Assembly (NCBI RefSeq): GCF_003947415.1
Contig: NZ_QHKL01000002.1
Coordinates: 682,001 to 746,000 of the forward strand
DNA length: 64,000 nucleotides
Direction: 5' to 3'
From: Amycolatopsis sp. WAC 01376
Lineage (GTDB): Bacteria > Actinomycetota > Actinomycetes > Mycobacteriales > Pseudonocardiaceae
Below are positions 17,592 to 29,448 of this stretch, piece by piece (positions within the stretch are counted from its first letter, which is position 1; each line of letters starts with the position of its first letter). The notes beneath the pieces are model-generated. The model worked only from the letters and a program-made list of their open reading frames with translations. It ran no database searches and had not been told where the DNA came from. The position numbers and the translations under genes are program-made.

Positions 17592-17644
17592 GCAATGAAG
17601 GGGCCTTTCATAGCAAAATTTGCTATGAAAGGCCCCTTCATTGC
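17592..17644. repeat. Palindrome, GCAAA-core family, copy 2
   Basis: The cleanest copy: a perfect 26-bp stem with only one central base. The outer arm begins GCAATGAAGGGGCCTTTCAT and the core is AGCAAA-A-TTTGCT. It starts 15 nt after the protease stop. A cloned DNA of this type would extrude a cruciform; as RNA it would be a near-perfect hairpin. Confidence 0.9.
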
Positions 17645-17693
17645 ACGGGCCGGGCGCCTTCGCGGATCCGGCACAGCGCTAGGCTCAGGCGCC

Positions 17694-18344
17694 ATGAGCG
17701 CGGTGTACGACTGCAGCAAGCGTGAATCGCGGGCCGACGGGCTCGCCCTGGCGGCGAGCGCGGTGCGCTCCAGCCGCCTCGTCGTCCTCCCGACCGACAC
17801 GGTCTACGGCATCGGCGCGGACGCCTTCGACGGCGGCGCCGTCCAGTCCCTCCTGCGGGCGAAGAACCGCGGCCCGGACATGCCGGTCGGCGTCCTGGTC
17901 GGCTCCTGGTCCACTGTGGACGGACTCGTGCTCGGCACGCCGCCGCAGGCCCGCGCGCTCATCGAGGCCTTCTGGCCAGGCGACCTCTCCATCGTCCTGC
18001 CGCACGCGCCGAGCCTGCAGTGGGATCTCGGCCAGTCACGCGGGACGGTGATGCTGCGGATGCCGCTGCACCCGGTCGCGCTGGAACTGCTGCGTGACGT
18101 CGGCCCGATGGCGGTCTCCAGCGCCAACGTGTCCGGCCAGCCGCCCGCCTCCACCGCGCAGGAGGCCGTCGATCAGCTCGGCGACAGCGTCGCGGTGTAC
18201 CTCGACGGCGGGTCCACCGGGGAGCCCGTTCCGTCCACGATGGTCGATCTCACCGGCGACGACCCGGTCATCCTGCGGGAGGGCGCGGTCAGCCGTGCCG
18301 CCGTCGCGGAAGTACTGGGAGTGCCCGCGGAGTCACTCGCCTAG
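17694..18344 (+). CDS. sua5: L-threonylcarbamoyladenylate synthase
   Basis: 216 aa from ATG 17694; upstream in-frame codons belong to the palindrome. The Sua5/YrdC-YciO-YwlC fold is shown by VLPTDTVYGIGADAF, the Lys of RAKNRGPDMPVGVLV, and SSANVSGQPP near the end. It makes the threonylcarbamoyl-AMP used for t6A37 modification of ANN-decoding tRNAs. The short form lacks the C-terminal Sua5 domain. It is followed by wecA, as in mycobacteria. Confidence 0.93.
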   Translation: MSAVYDCSKRESRADGLALAASAVRSSRLVVLPTDTVYGIGADAFDGGAVQSLLRAKNRGPDMPVGVLVGSWSTVDGLVLGTPPQARALIEAFWPGDLSIVLPHAPSLQWDLGQSRGTVMLRMPLHPVALELLRDVGPMAVSSANVSGQPPASTAQEAVDQLGDSVAVYLDGGSTGEPVPSTMVDLTGDDPVILREGAVSRAAVAEVLGVPAESLA

Positions 18345-18416
18345 ACCGTTGGCCGCCGTATCCCCCCAGCGCGGTAGCGTGTTCGAGTGACTTGGACCTC
18401 GGCGGCGTAACGCATC

Positions 18417-19568
18417 ATGCCTCCTACGCAAGGTCTCCCGATCAGGGAGTACATCCTCGTCGCCCTCACCGCGGCGGCCGTGACCTTCCTGCTCACCGGC
18501 GTCGTGCGACGGGTCGCGATCCGGATCGGCGCGATCGCCAACCCGCGGGCCCGCGACGTCCACGTCACCCCGATCCCGCGGATGGGTGGCATCGGCATCT
18601 TCCTCGGCGTCGCCGCCGCGATGGGGCTCGCGCACCAGTTGCCGGCGCTGAGCCGCGGCTTCGACTTCTCCTTCGACTCGCTGGGCGTCCTGCTCGCGGC
18701 CGGGGTGATCTCCCTGATCGGCGCGCTCGACGACCGGTTCGAACTGGACGCCTGGACGAAATTGGCCGGCCAGGTCATGTGCGCCGGGATCCTGGTGATC
18801 TTCGGGGTCCAGTGGGTGTCGTTCTGGGTGCCGTGGGGCGGAGGTGGCGAGTCCTTCGGCCAAGTACTGGTGCTGGACAAGAACCAGGGCGCGCTGCTGA
18901 CCGTCGTGCTGGTGGTCGTCATGGTCAACGCGATGAACTTCGTCGACGGCCTCGACGGGCTAGCCGGCGGTCTCGGCTTCATCGCCGCCGCGGCGACGTG
19001 CTCCTTCTCCCTCGGCCTGCTCGATTCCTCGGGCGGTGACGTCGGCGCGTACCCGCCCGCCCTCATCGCCGCCACGCTCGCCGGGGCCTGTCTCGGCTTC
19101 CTGCCGTACAACTTCCAGCCCGCGAAGATCTTCATGGGCGACTCGGGTTCGATGATGATCGGCCTCATGCTGGCGGGCGCGACGACGTCCGCCTCGGGCC
19201 GGGTGCCGTATCCGCAGTTCAGCGGTAAGGACGCGCTCGCGCTGCTTTCGCCGCTCGTAGTGGTCGCCGCGGTCCTTTTCGTACCGCTGCTGGACCTGAT
19301 CATGGCGGTCATCCGCCGCACCCGTCGCGGCGAGAGCCCGTTCGCCGCGGACAAGATGCACCTGCACCACCGCCTGCTGGAGATCGGCCATTCCCAGCGC
19401 CGCGCGGTACTGCTCATCTACTTGTGGGCGGGCCTGCTCGCGTTCGGCGCGGTTTCGGTGACGTTGTTCGACAGTGCCGCGGTCTTCTGGATCGTCGGCT
19501 TCGGTTTCCTGCTGGCGACCCTGGTGTCGATCGTGCCGAGACTGCGGTCGAGGAACCGGACCGCCTGA
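18417..19568 (+). CDS. wecA: Undecaprenyl/decaprenyl-phosphate GlcNAc-1-phosphate transferase
   Basis: 383 aa, ATG, about eleven transmembrane segments. It belongs to the MraY/WecA family. Motifs: GALDD (cytoplasmic Asp pair), NAMNFVDGLDGLAGG (substrate/metal site), FMGDSGSM, and the DKMHLHHRLL loop carrying the HxHH signature of the WecA branch. It transfers GlcNAc-1-P to a polyprenyl phosphate, the first step of arabinogalactan linkage-unit synthesis in mycolata-like cell walls. Confidence 0.9.
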   Translation: MPPTQGLPIREYILVALTAAAVTFLLTGVVRRVAIRIGAIANPRARDVHVTPIPRMGGIGIFLGVAAAMGLAHQLPALSRGFDFSFDSLGVLLAAGVISLIGALDDRFELDAWTKLAGQVMCAGILVIFGVQWVSFWVPWGGGGESFGQVLVLDKNQGALLTVVLVVVMVNAMNFVDGLDGLAGGLGFIAAAATCSFSLGLLDSSGGDVGAYPPALIAATLAGACLGFLPYNFQPAKIFMGDSGSMMIGLMLAGATTSASGRVPYPQFSGKDALALLSPLVVVAAVLFVPLLDLIMAVIRRTRRGESPFAADKMHLHHRLLEIGHSQRRAVLLIYLWAGLLAFGAVSVTLFDSAAVFWIVGFGFLLATLVSIVPRLRSRNRTA

Positions 19569-19647
19569 ACGGCACAACTCAGACTGCCTGAACGCCTGTA
19601 TCGGCGCGGGCCTACACTGGCGGGCTGAGACGACCAGGGAGTTTTCT

Positions 19648-20103
19648 GTGAGCGAGACCGAGAAGACCGTCGAGGCGGAGGAGAACCCCCACGCCAAGGT
19701 GGTTCTGCAGGCGGCCAACGCGATGATGAAGGCCTCCCTGATGCTGGTTCCGCCGGCGGTGCTGGTCTGCATCGTGGTGTTCACCATCCTCAATGGACTC
19801 CCGGGCCTGCTCGGCTCGGTCATCGGTGGCGTGCTCGCCATCGTGTCCGCTCTCGCGACGCTGGGCCTGATGCGCTTCAGCGCGGGCATGGACCCGATGT
19901 TCGTGATGGTGATCGCTCTCGGTGGTTACGTGCTCAAGATCGTCGTCCTTTTCGCGGCGCTGAGCCTGCTTCGCGGGGTGACCTCGATCCACCCGATGGC
20001 GCTGGGTGTCACCATGATCGTCGCGATCCTCGTGGCCGCCGCGGTGGAGTTCGCGGCCTTCCGCAAGACCAAGATCCCGACGATCATCCCCGCTTCCCGC
20101 TGA
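19648..20103 (+). CDS. atpI: ATP synthase protein I-like membrane protein
   Basis: 151 aa from GTG 19648 with AGGGAG upstream. Four hydrophobic segments, preceded by a charged N-terminal tail. It lies directly before the atp operon, where mycobacteria also have such a protein; AtpI-type proteins help assemble the c-ring. Sequence conservation is low, so the name rests on position and topology. Confidence 0.65.
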   Translation: MSETEKTVEAEENPHAKVVLQAANAMMKASLMLVPPAVLVCIVVFTILNGLPGLLGSVIGGVLAIVSALATLGLMRFSAGMDPMFVMVIALGGYVLKIVVLFAALSLLRGVTSIHPMALGVTMIVAILVAAAVEFAAFRKTKIPTIIPASR

Positions 20104-20482
20104 CCCCGGGACCGAGGTCCTGACCTGGGACGGGACCTAGGTCCTCGGCCGATCGGGGGCAATGTAGTACGCCTGTACGGCCCGCCGGTACCTGCTGATA
20201 TGGTCCGCGTATGGGCGGCGGCCTCGGCTGCCGGCTCCTGATGACGAACCCCGAACAGCAGCGTGGCGACGGCGTTGAATCGTCCCCTCTTACCCGCTGG
20301 TAGGCGTCTGTCTCCCGGGAGCACTGCATCGAGAATCCTCGTGTGCGGAACGTGAAACCGTGTTCAGCACATCGTGGGGTGGCCGCCTCCGACGGCCCGA
20401 TACGTGTCGGGTACGTTAAGTCCAGATCGTGACGATTCCCCCGGCGGAGTGAACGCCGGCCGGGAGAACCGGAAGGAGCCCA
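20104..20482. other. Intergenic region before the atp operon
   Basis: 379 bp without a gene. It contains the perfect palindrome GGACCTAGGTCC (20133-20144) close to a related GGACCGAGGTCC (20110-20121), plus pairing CCGAGG/CCTCGG ends; together they could form a terminator-like hairpin after atpI. The operon promoter is probably in the remaining 300 bp, but no -35/-10 pair stands out enough to call. Confidence 0.4.
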
Positions 20483-21280
20483 GTGGGCGCGCTGGTACTA
20501 GCCGAGGGTGCGGAGTTCACGCCGCCTGGCGTCAAAGACTTCAACCTACCGCCGTTGTTCGGCTCCGGCTATTGGTTGAGCTTCACCAAGCCGATGTTGC
20601 TGGTGGTCATCTCCCTGATCATCCTCGTCACCTACTTCATGGTGTCGTCGCGCAGGCTGAAGGTCGTCCCTGGTAAGGGACAGTTCATGGCCGAATCGAT
20701 CTACAACTTCGGCCGCAACAACATCGCGCGGGAACAGATCGGCTCTGCCGACTTCAAGCCGTTCATCCCGTTGGTTCTGGGACTGTTCAGCTTCGTGCTG
20801 GTGAACAACCTCTTCGGGATCATCCCGTTCTTCCAGTTCCCGACCATGGCGCGTGTCGGCTTCCCCGTCGCTCTCGCGTTCCTTGTCGTTTACCCGGTGT
20901 ACCACTACGTCGGGTTCAAACGCCACGGCTTCAAGGGTTACCTGAAGAAGGAACTGGCGCCGGCGGGTATTCCCGGATTCGTTCTGCCGCTGTACTCCAC
21001 CATCGAGTTCGCGCAGAAGTTCTTCATCGCGCCGGCCACGCTGGCCATCCGAGTCTTCGCGGCGATGTTCGCCGGGCACCTGATCATCATGGTCTTCACG
21101 CTCGGTGGGAGTTTCCTGCTGACCGAGGGCGAAGGCATCGTGAAGGTCGCGTCGCCGGTGGCGTTCCTCTTCGCCATCGCGATGACCTTCCTGGAGGCAT
21201 TCATCCAGGTCCTGCAGGCATACATTTTCGCACTGCTGTCCGCAGGGTACATCGGCGCTGCGCTGGCGTCGGAGCACTGA
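20483..21280 (+). CDS. atpB: F1Fo ATP synthase subunit a
   Basis: 265 aa, GTG with GGAAGGAG upstream. Multi-spanning membrane subunit forming the proton half-channels with the c-ring. The essential Arg is in PATLAIRVFAAMFAGH, and the C-terminal FLEAFIQVLQAYIFALLSAGYI helix is diagnostic. It is the first gene of the complete operon atpBEFHAGDC. Confidence 0.97.
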   Translation: MGALVLAEGAEFTPPGVKDFNLPPLFGSGYWLSFTKPMLLVVISLIILVTYFMVSSRRLKVVPGKGQFMAESIYNFGRNNIAREQIGSADFKPFIPLVLGLFSFVLVNNLFGIIPFFQFPTMARVGFPVALAFLVVYPVYHYVGFKRHGFKGYLKKELAPAGIPGFVLPLYSTIEFAQKFFIAPATLAIRVFAAMFAGHLIIMVFTLGGSFLLTEGEGIVKVASPVAFLFAIAMTFLEAFIQVLQAYIFALLSAGYIGAALASEH

Positions 21281-21341
21281 GAAACACCAAAAGCCCCCGA
21301 TCCGCGTGAGTCGCGCGGACCGAGTTTGAAGGGAAACGCAC

Positions 21342-21596
21342 GTGAGCAACATCGTTCTTGCGCAGGCCGCCACCGAGGCCGTCAACATCAACCCGGGTCT
21401 CGCCGCCATCGGTTACGGCCTCGGCGCGATCGGCCCCGGTATCGGTGTGGGTCTCATCTTCGCCGCGGTCATCAACGGCACCGCCCGTCAGCCGGAGGCC
21501 CAGGGCAAGCTGCAGAGCATCGCCTTCTCGACCTTCGTGCTGACCGAGGTGCTCGCGCTGATCGGTATTGTTATCTACTTCCTCGCCTCCGTCTAA
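21342..21596 (+). CDS. atpE: F1Fo ATP synthase subunit c
   Basis: 84 aa, GTG. Two-helix hairpin: [23 protein letters not shown], the polar loop [13 protein letters not shown], then the second helix with the proton-carrying Glu in [12 protein letters not shown] short hydrophobic N-terminus precedes it. The Glu and the flanking residues are those contacted by diarylquinolines such as bedaquiline in mycobacteria. Confidence 0.97.
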   Translation: MSNIVLAQAATEAVNINPGLAAIGYGLGAIGPGIGVGLIFAAVINGTARQPEAQGKLQSIAFSTFVLTEVLALIGIVIYFLASV

Positions 21597-21629
21597 GGCT
21601 GAGTTCCGCTCATCGCTTAAGGAGACGTT

Positions 21630-22196
21630 GTGCTGAAGACCGAATTGGTGTTGGCGGCCGGAGACGCGCCAAACCCGATCGTGCCGCACGTTCCCGAGTT
21701 GATCCTCGGGTTCATCGCCTTCCTTCTGCTGCTGTTCGTTCTGAAGAAGTACGTCGTCCCGCGTTTCGAGACGGCTTACGAAGAGCGGACCAAGCTGATC
21801 GAGGGTGGCATCGAGCGAGCCGAGAAGGCTCAGGCCGAAGCCGAAGAAAACCTTGCGCAGTACAAGGCGCAGCTGGCGGAAGCCCGTTCCGAGGCCGCGA
21901 AGATCCGCGACGACGCCCGGCTCGAAGCCGAGCAGATCAAGGCGGAGCTTCGCACCGAGGCGGAGGCCGAGTCCCAGCGCATCGTCGCCCAGGGGCAGGC
22001 TCAGCTGCAGGCCCAGAAGGCGCAGATCATCGCCGAACTGCGCGCCGAACTCGGCCGTAACTCCGTGGAGCTGGCAAGCCGCATCGTCGGCGAGTCGCTC
22101 GCGGACGACGCGCGCCGCCACGGCACCGTGGACCGGTTCCTGGCCGAATTGGAGACCGCCGGTACCAACGGTGCCGGTCTCGGAGCGGGAAAGTAG
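21630..22196 (+). CDS. atpF: F1Fo ATP synthase subunit b
   Basis: 188 aa, GTG with AAGGAG upstream. One N-terminal membrane helix (LILGFIAFLLLLFVLKKYVV) and a long charged coiled coil (about residues 50-150) forming the peripheral stalk. It ends 6 nt before atpH. Confidence 0.95.
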   Translation: MLKTELVLAAGDAPNPIVPHVPELILGFIAFLLLLFVLKKYVVPRFETAYEERTKLIEGGIERAEKAQAEAEENLAQYKAQLAEARSEAAKIRDDARLEAEQIKAELRTEAEAESQRIVAQGQAQLQAQKAQIIAELRAELGRNSVELASRIVGESLADDARRHGTVDRFLAELETAGTNGAGLGAGK

Positions 22197-22202
22197 ACCA
22201 GA

Positions 22203-23024
22203 ATGACGCTGCATGCTGCGAGCCGTGAAGCGCTCGACCTCGCCGAGAATCGTCTCGGCGAGGTGTTGGCCGCCGCGGGTACCGACCCGGCGACGGTCGG
22301 CGACGAGCTGCTTTCGGTCGTCACCCTGCTGGACCGGGAGATCGGCCTGCGCCGGGCCGTCGCCGACGGTTCGGCCACGCCCGAAGCCCGGATCGGCCTC
22401 GCCCGCGGGATTCTCGCGGGCAAGGTTTCCGAGCCGGCCCTGCAGGTGCTCGACTCCGTGGCGGGCAGCCGCTGGTCGAGCCCGCGCGAACTGACCGACG
22501 GGCTCGAGGCCCTCGGCCGCTCGGCGCTGCTCACCAGTGCGGAGAAGTCCGGGAACATCGACGCTGTCGAAGACCAGCTGTTCCGGGTCACTCGTATCGT
22601 TGCGGGTGCACCGGAGCTCGAACAGGCACTTGCCGACCTGACCGCTCCCGCCGAGGCGAAGCGGACCCTCGTCCGCACTCTGTTCGCCGACAAGGTGGAC
22701 CTGGTCACCAAGACCCTCGTCGAGCAGGTCGTCCTGCGCGCCAAGGGCCGCGGGGTCGCCAACGCCCTCGAGCGGCTGGTCCAGCTGGCCGCGGAACGCC
22801 GTCAGCGCTCGGTCGCCCAGGTGACCAGCGCGAGCGCGCTGTCCGACGAGCAGCACGCTCGGCTGAGCGAGAAGCTCAACGCCCTGTACGGGCGGCAGCT
22901 CGCGCTGCACGTCGAGGTCGACCCGTCACTGGGCGGCGGACTCGTGGTCCGCGTCGGCGACGAGGTCATCGACGGCAGCACCGCGGGGCGCGTCGACGCC
23001 CTGCGTCGCCGGCTGGCTAGCTGA
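22203..23024 (+). CDS. atpH: F1Fo ATP synthase subunit delta
   Basis: 273 aa, ATG. This is the long actinobacterial form (about 270 aa rather than about 180); in mycobacteria a longer b-delta fusion exists, but here b and delta are separate genes. The C-terminal region ([25 protein letters not shown], then [20 protein letters not shown]) is the conserved OSCP/delta signature. It links F1 to the peripheral stalk. Confidence 0.93.
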   Translation: MTLHAASREALDLAENRLGEVLAAAGTDPATVGDELLSVVTLLDREIGLRRAVADGSATPEARIGLARGILAGKVSEPALQVLDSVAGSRWSSPRELTDGLEALGRSALLTSAEKSGNIDAVEDQLFRVTRIVAGAPELEQALADLTAPAEAKRTLVRTLFADKVDLVTKTLVEQVVLRAKGRGVANALERLVQLAAERRQRSVAQVTSASALSDEQHARLSEKLNALYGRQLALHVEVDPSLGGGLVVRVGDEVIDGSTAGRVDALRRRLAS

Positions 23025-23077
23025 CCCACAACAACGACTTTGCACACTGGCACGAACGAAGCGAGAGCGGGATTGAA

Positions 23078-24715
23078 ATGGCGGAGCTGACGATCTCCTC
23101 GGATGAGATCCGTAGCGCGATCGAGAACTACGTCTCGAGTTACGCCCCGGACGTGAGCCGGGAAGAAGTCGGCGTCGTCGTCGACGCCGGTGACGGTATC
23201 GCCCACGTAGAGGGCCTCCCCTCGGCCATGGCCAACGAGCTGCTCGAGTTCCCCGGCGGGGTCCTCGGGGTGGCGCTGAACCTGGACGCGCGCTCCATCG
23301 GTGCCGCGATCCTCGGTGACTTCGAGACGGTCGTCGAAGGCCAGGAAGTCAAGCGGACCGGGCAGGTCCTTTCGGTTCCGGTCGGCGAGGGCTACCTCGG
23401 CCGCGTCGTGAACCCGCTGGGCGCCCCGATCGACGGCCTCGGCGAGATCGAGACCACCGACCGCCGCCCGCTGGAGGTCAAGGCCGCTTCGGTGGTCGAG
23501 CGCCAGCCGGTGTCGGAGCCGCTGCAGACCGGTATCACCGCGATCGACGCGATGACCCCGATCGGCCGTGGCCAGCGTCAGCTGATCATCGGTGACCGCA
23601 AGACCGGTAAGACGGCCGTCGCGGTGGACACGATCATCAACCAGAAGGCCAACTGGGAGTCCGGCGACCCGAAGAAGCAGGTTCGCTGCATCTACGTCGC
23701 GGTCGGCCAGAAGGGCTCCACGATCGCCGCGGTCAAGAAGTCCCTCGAGGACGCCGGCGCGATGGAGTACACCACCATCGTCGCGGCCCCCGCGTCGGAC
23801 TCCGCCGGCTTCAAGTGGATCGCGCCGTACACCGGTTCGGCCATCGGCCAGCACTGGATGTACGAGGGCAAGCACGTCCTCATCGTGTTCGACGACCTGA
23901 CCAAGCAGGCCGACGCGTACCGCGCGATCTCGCTGCTGCTGCGTCGCCCGCCGGGCCGTGAAGCCTTCCCCGGCGACGTCTTCTACTTGCACTCCCGTCT
24001 CCTTGAGCGTTGCGCGAAGCTCTCGGACGAGCTGGGCGCGGGCTCGCTGACCGGTCTCCCGATCATCGAGACCAAGGCGAACGACGTGTCGGCGTACATC
24101 CCGACCAACGTCATCTCGATCACCGACGGTCAGTGCTTCTTCCAGTCGGACCTGTTCAACGCCGGTCAGCGCCCGGCCATCGACGTGGGTATCTCGGTTT
24201 CCCGCGTGGGTGGTGCCGCGCAGGTCAAGGCGATGAAGTCGGTTTCGGGTTCGCTCCGTATCGACCTGTCGCAGTACCGCGAGCTGGAGGCCTTCGCGGC
24301 CTTCGCTTCGGACCTCGACGACGCGTCGAAGGCGCAGCTCGAGCGTGGTGCCCGCCTGTACGAAGTGCTCAAGCAGCCGCAGTACTCCCCGATCCCGGTC
24401 GAGGAGCAGGTCGTCACGGTGTACCTGGGTACGAACGGGCACTACGACTCGGTCCCGACCGAGGACGTGCGCCGCTTCAACCACGAGTTCATCGACTCCG
24501 CCCGTCGTAAGCACGGCGAGCTCCTCAAGGACATCCGCGAGTCGGGCAAGTTCTCCGACGAGACCGCTTCCGGGCTGGTCGACGCGGTGAACGAGTTCAA
24601 GAAGGAGTTCACCACCGCCGAGGGCAAGAGCCTCGTCGAGGTCTCCGACGCGATGGCCGCCGAGAAGGTCGGGCAGGAGACCGTCAAGGTCAACAAGCCC
24701 GCACCGAAGAAGTGA
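23078..24715 (+). CDS. atpA: F1Fo ATP synthase subunit alpha
   Basis: 545 aa, ATG. Nucleotide-binding, non-catalytic F1 subunit. Walker A GDRKTGKT, the family signature [14 protein letters not shown], and the beta-barrel N-domain are all present. A C-terminal extension ([20 protein letters not shown]...) is common in actinobacteria and in mycobacteria restrains ATP hydrolysis. Confidence 0.97.
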   Translation: MAELTISSDEIRSAIENYVSSYAPDVSREEVGVVVDAGDGIAHVEGLPSAMANELLEFPGGVLGVALNLDARSIGAAILGDFETVVEGQEVKRTGQVLSVPVGEGYLGRVVNPLGAPIDGLGEIETTDRRPLEVKAASVVERQPVSEPLQTGITAIDAMTPIGRGQRQLIIGDRKTGKTAVAVDTIINQKANWESGDPKKQVRCIYVAVGQKGSTIAAVKKSLEDAGAMEYTTIVAAPASDSAGFKWIAPYTGSAIGQHWMYEGKHVLIVFDDLTKQADAYRAISLLLRRPPGREAFPGDVFYLHSRLLERCAKLSDELGAGSLTGLPIIETKANDVSAYIPTNVISITDGQCFFQSDLFNAGQRPAIDVGISVSRVGGAAQVKAMKSVSGSLRIDLSQYRELEAFAAFASDLDDASKAQLERGARLYEVLKQPQYSPIPVEEQVVTVYLGTNGHYDSVPTEDVRRFNHEFIDSARRKHGELLKDIRESGKFSDETASGLVDAVNEFKKEFTTAEGKSLVEVSDAMAAEKVGQETVKVNKPAPKK

Positions 24716-24726
24716 GCTGATAGCTC

Positions 24727-27086
<2,360 letters not shown>

Positions 27087-27200
27087 TGTTCCGATGAGCG
27101 GCGGGATCAGTGTCTACTGTGGACGCTGGTCCCGCCGTTCGCATAGTTGGAACTTTGACTATTACACTCGGTGCCAGCACCTGAAGTGAAGGGAAGCTAC

Positions 27201-27566
27201 GTGGCTGAGATTTCTGTCGAGCTGGTAGCCGTCGAGCGCCGTCTCTGGTCCGGTACCGCCACGTTCGTGGTGGCGCAGACCACCGAGGGCGAGATCGGCA
27301 TCATGGCCGGTCACGAGCCTGTCCTCGGTCAGCTCGTCGAGGGTGGCGTCGTCAAGGTGACGACCACGGACGGCGAGACCGTGACCGCCGCGGTGCACGG
27401 CGGATTCCTGTCGGTCACCGCGACCGGCGTGAGCGTCCTCGCCGAAAGCGCGGAACTTTCGCACGAGATCGACGTCGATGCGGCCAAGAAGGCGTTGAGC
27501 GGCGACGACGAGCAAGAGCGGGCTAGGGCGACCGCCCAGCTCCGCGCGGCCGGTCAGTCAGTCTGA
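27201..27566 (+). CDS. atpC: F1Fo ATP synthase subunit epsilon
   Basis: 121 aa from GTG 27201, preceded by GAAGGGA. N-terminal beta-sandwich with [16 protein letters not shown] and a short C-terminal helical tail (AAKKALSG...[11 protein letters not shown]). It couples the central stalk to the c-ring. It is the last gene of the operon. Confidence 0.95.
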   Translation: MAEISVELVAVERRLWSGTATFVVAQTTEGEIGIMAGHEPVLGQLVEGGVVKVTTTDGETVTAAVHGGFLSVTATGVSVLAESAELSHEIDVDAAKKALSGDDEQERARATAQLRAAGQSV

Positions 27567-27591
27567 CCGGGCGAAGGACAGGGGCCGGGCC

Positions 27592-28026
27592 GTGGAAATC
27601 GCCGTGGGTGTTCTCGGGGCCCTGACCATCCTGGCCGTTCTCGCGGCCTGGTATTCGTTGCGGTGGGTCCGGATGCGCCGCGGTGGCGGCGTGAGCGTCG
27701 CGCTGCGGTGGCGTCCGGACGAGGCGCGGTCCAGCTGGCATCTGGGGCTGGGCCGCTACGAGGGCGACGAGTTCGTCTGGTTCCGGGTGTGGAGCCTGCG
27801 GACCGGCCCGGACCGCGTGTTCCAACGAGCGAGTATGGAGGTCGCGGACCGTCGCGACCCCTCCGGCACGGAGGCGTACGCCGTTCCCGAAGGCTCGATC
27901 GTCCTGCGGTGTGAGTCCGCCACGCAGGAGGCGATCGAGATCGCGATGGGCCCCGGCGCCCTCACCGGTTTCCTCTCCTGGCTCGAATCGGCCCCGCCAG
28001 GCCGTCGCCTCCCACGCGCTTCCTGA
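27592..28026 (+). CDS. DUF2550 family membrane-anchored protein
   Basis: 144 aa, GTG. One N-terminal transmembrane segment (AVGVLGALTILAVLAAWYSLRWV) and a soluble domain with ALRWRPDEARSSWHLGLGRYEGDEFVWFRVWSL. This is the actinobacterial DUF2550 family, which also follows atpC in M. tuberculosis. Function unknown. The stop codon overlaps the first unit of a 21-nt repeat array. Confidence 0.85.
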   Translation: MEIAVGVLGALTILAVLAAWYSLRWVRMRRGGGVSVALRWRPDEARSSWHLGLGRYEGDEFVWFRVWSLRTGPDRVFQRASMEVADRRDPSGTEAYAVPEGSIVLRCESATQEAIEIAMGPGALTGFLSWLESAPPGRRLPRAS

Positions 28027-28108
28027 GTTACGCCTCCAATCACGCGAGTTACGCCTTCAATCACGCGAGTTACGCCTCTGATCACGTGAGTTCGCCGTTC
28101 GAGCACGC
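28025..28108 (+). repeat. Array of four 21-nt units (GAGTTACGCC...)
   Basis: Units start at 28025, 28046, 28067 and 28088, each exactly 21 nt. The consensus is GAGTTACGCCTNNNATCACGC; the fourth is diverged (GAGTTCGCCG...). There are no spacers, so it is not a CRISPR array. It fills the space between DUF2550 and the aroA-like gene. The same unit occurs in direct and inverted orientation at 62090-62273. Confidence 0.85.
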
Positions 28109-28122
28109 CGTATGCTCACGCG

Positions 28123-29358
28123 GTGACCATCGTCGACATCCCCGGTTCGAAGTCGATCACCGCCCGAGGCCTGTTCCTCGCGGCCGCCGCCCACGGGACG
28201 ACCGTGCTGAGCAGGCCGCTGCGTTCGGATGACTCCGAGGGCTTCGCCGAAGGCCTCCTCAAGCTCGGCTACCAGGTCTCGCGCTCCGAGTCGGAGTGGA
28301 CCATTTCCGGCAGGCCAGAGGGCCCCGCCGTCGACAGCGCCGACGTCTTCTGCCGCGATGGCGCCACCACCGCCCGTTTCCTGCCCGCACTGGCCGCCGC
28401 CGGTCACGGCACCTTCCGCTTCGACGCCTCCGAGCAGATGCGCGCCAGGCCGCTGGGTCCGCTGACCGACGCGTTGCAGGAGCTGGGCGTCGACCTCACC
28501 TTCGAAGGCTCGCCGGGGCACCATCCGCTGGTCGTGCGGGCCGCCGGGATCAAGGGCGGGGAACTGACGCTGGACGCGGGGCTGTCCTCCCAGTTCCTGA
28601 CCGCGTTGCTGCTGGTCGGGCCGCTGACCGCCGAGGGGTTGCGGATCACCGTGACCGACCTCGTTTCGGTGCCGTACGTCGAGATCACCATCGCCATGAT
28701 GCGGCGCTTCGGCGTCGACGTCGTGCGGGACGGCGACACCTTCGTCGTGCCGCCCACGCCGTACCAGGCCTGCCGCTACGAGATCGAGCCTGACGCCTCG
28801 ACGTCCAGCTACTTCTTCGCGGCCGCCGCGCTGACCGGCAACTCGGTGACCGTGCCGGGTCTGGGCGAAGGCGCGCTACAGGGCGATCTGGCCTTCGTCG
28901 AGGTCCTGCGGCAGATGGGCGCGGACGTCGAGGTGGGGCCGGACGCGGTGACCGTGACCGGCACCGGCGGGCTGCGCGGAGTCACGGTGAACATGCGCGA
29001 CATCTCCGACACCGTGCCGACGCTCGCGGCCATCGCGCCGTTCGTGGACGGTCCGGTGCGGATCGAGGACGTCTACAACACGCGGATCAAGGAATGCGAC
29101 CGGCTGGCGGCGTGCGAGGAGAACCTGCGCGCGCTGGGCGTCTCGGTCGAGACCGGGCGGGATTGGATCGAGATCCAGCCGGGTGTGCCGACGGGGGCTC
29201 TGATGAAGTGCCGGCGGGATCACCGGATCGCGATGGCGTTCAGCGTCACGGGACTGCGGACGCCCGGGATTACGCTGGACGACCCGGATTGCGTGAAGAA
29301 GACCTTCCCCGGCTTCCATGACGCCCTCGCTTCGCTGCGGGCTTCCTGGGGCATTTAG
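28123..29358 (+). CDS. aroA: EPSP synthase homologue (3-phosphoshikimate 1-carboxyvinyltransferase)
   Basis: 411 aa, GTG. TATGCT lies 6 nt upstream (leaderless pattern). It would transfer enolpyruvate from PEP to shikimate-3-phosphate. Motifs: IPGSKSITARGL (phosphate/PEP contact), QMRARPLGPLTDAL, SSQFLTALLL, DASTSSYFFAAAA, NMRDISDTVP, RIKECDRLAA and DHRIAMAFS. The N-terminus is short, with only four residues before PGSKS. At the position of E. coli Gly96 this protein has Ala (DGATTARF against NAGTAMRP), and the Pro101 equivalent is Phe. It is not part of the mycobacterial gene order here, so it may be a second, specialised aroA. Confidence 0.85.
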   Translation: MTIVDIPGSKSITARGLFLAAAAHGTTVLSRPLRSDDSEGFAEGLLKLGYQVSRSESEWTISGRPEGPAVDSADVFCRDGATTARFLPALAAAGHGTFRFDASEQMRARPLGPLTDALQELGVDLTFEGSPGHHPLVVRAAGIKGGELTLDAGLSSQFLTALLLVGPLTAEGLRITVTDLVSVPYVEITIAMMRRFGVDVVRDGDTFVVPPTPYQACRYEIEPDASTSSYFFAAAALTGNSVTVPGLGEGALQGDLAFVEVLRQMGADVEVGPDAVTVTGTGGLRGVTVNMRDISDTVPTLAAIAPFVDGPVRIEDVYNTRIKECDRLAACEENLRALGVSVETGRDWIEIQPGVPTGALMKCRRDHRIAMAFSVTGLRTPGITLDDPDCVKKTFPGFHDALASLRASWGI

Positions 29359-29372
29359 TCCTCTGAATGCGG
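29357..29372 (+). repeat. Solitary arm of the GTCCTCTGAATGCGG palindrome family
   Basis: AGTCCTCTGAATGCGG occurs without its complementary arm, right at the end of the aroA-like gene. It equals the left arm of the palindrome at 15428. This looks like a decayed or half-inserted copy. Confidence 0.6.
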
Positions 29373-29448
29373 CTCGCGAAAACATGGGATCATCACGAAG
29401 CGGCATTTCTACCGGGTTTCCGACGTGATCCACGTCTATTCTCGGCCT

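Noticed and set aside
28025..28108. CRISPR-like repeat array
   Set aside because: The 21-nt units follow each other without spacers and no cas gene is present here or at 62090-62273.
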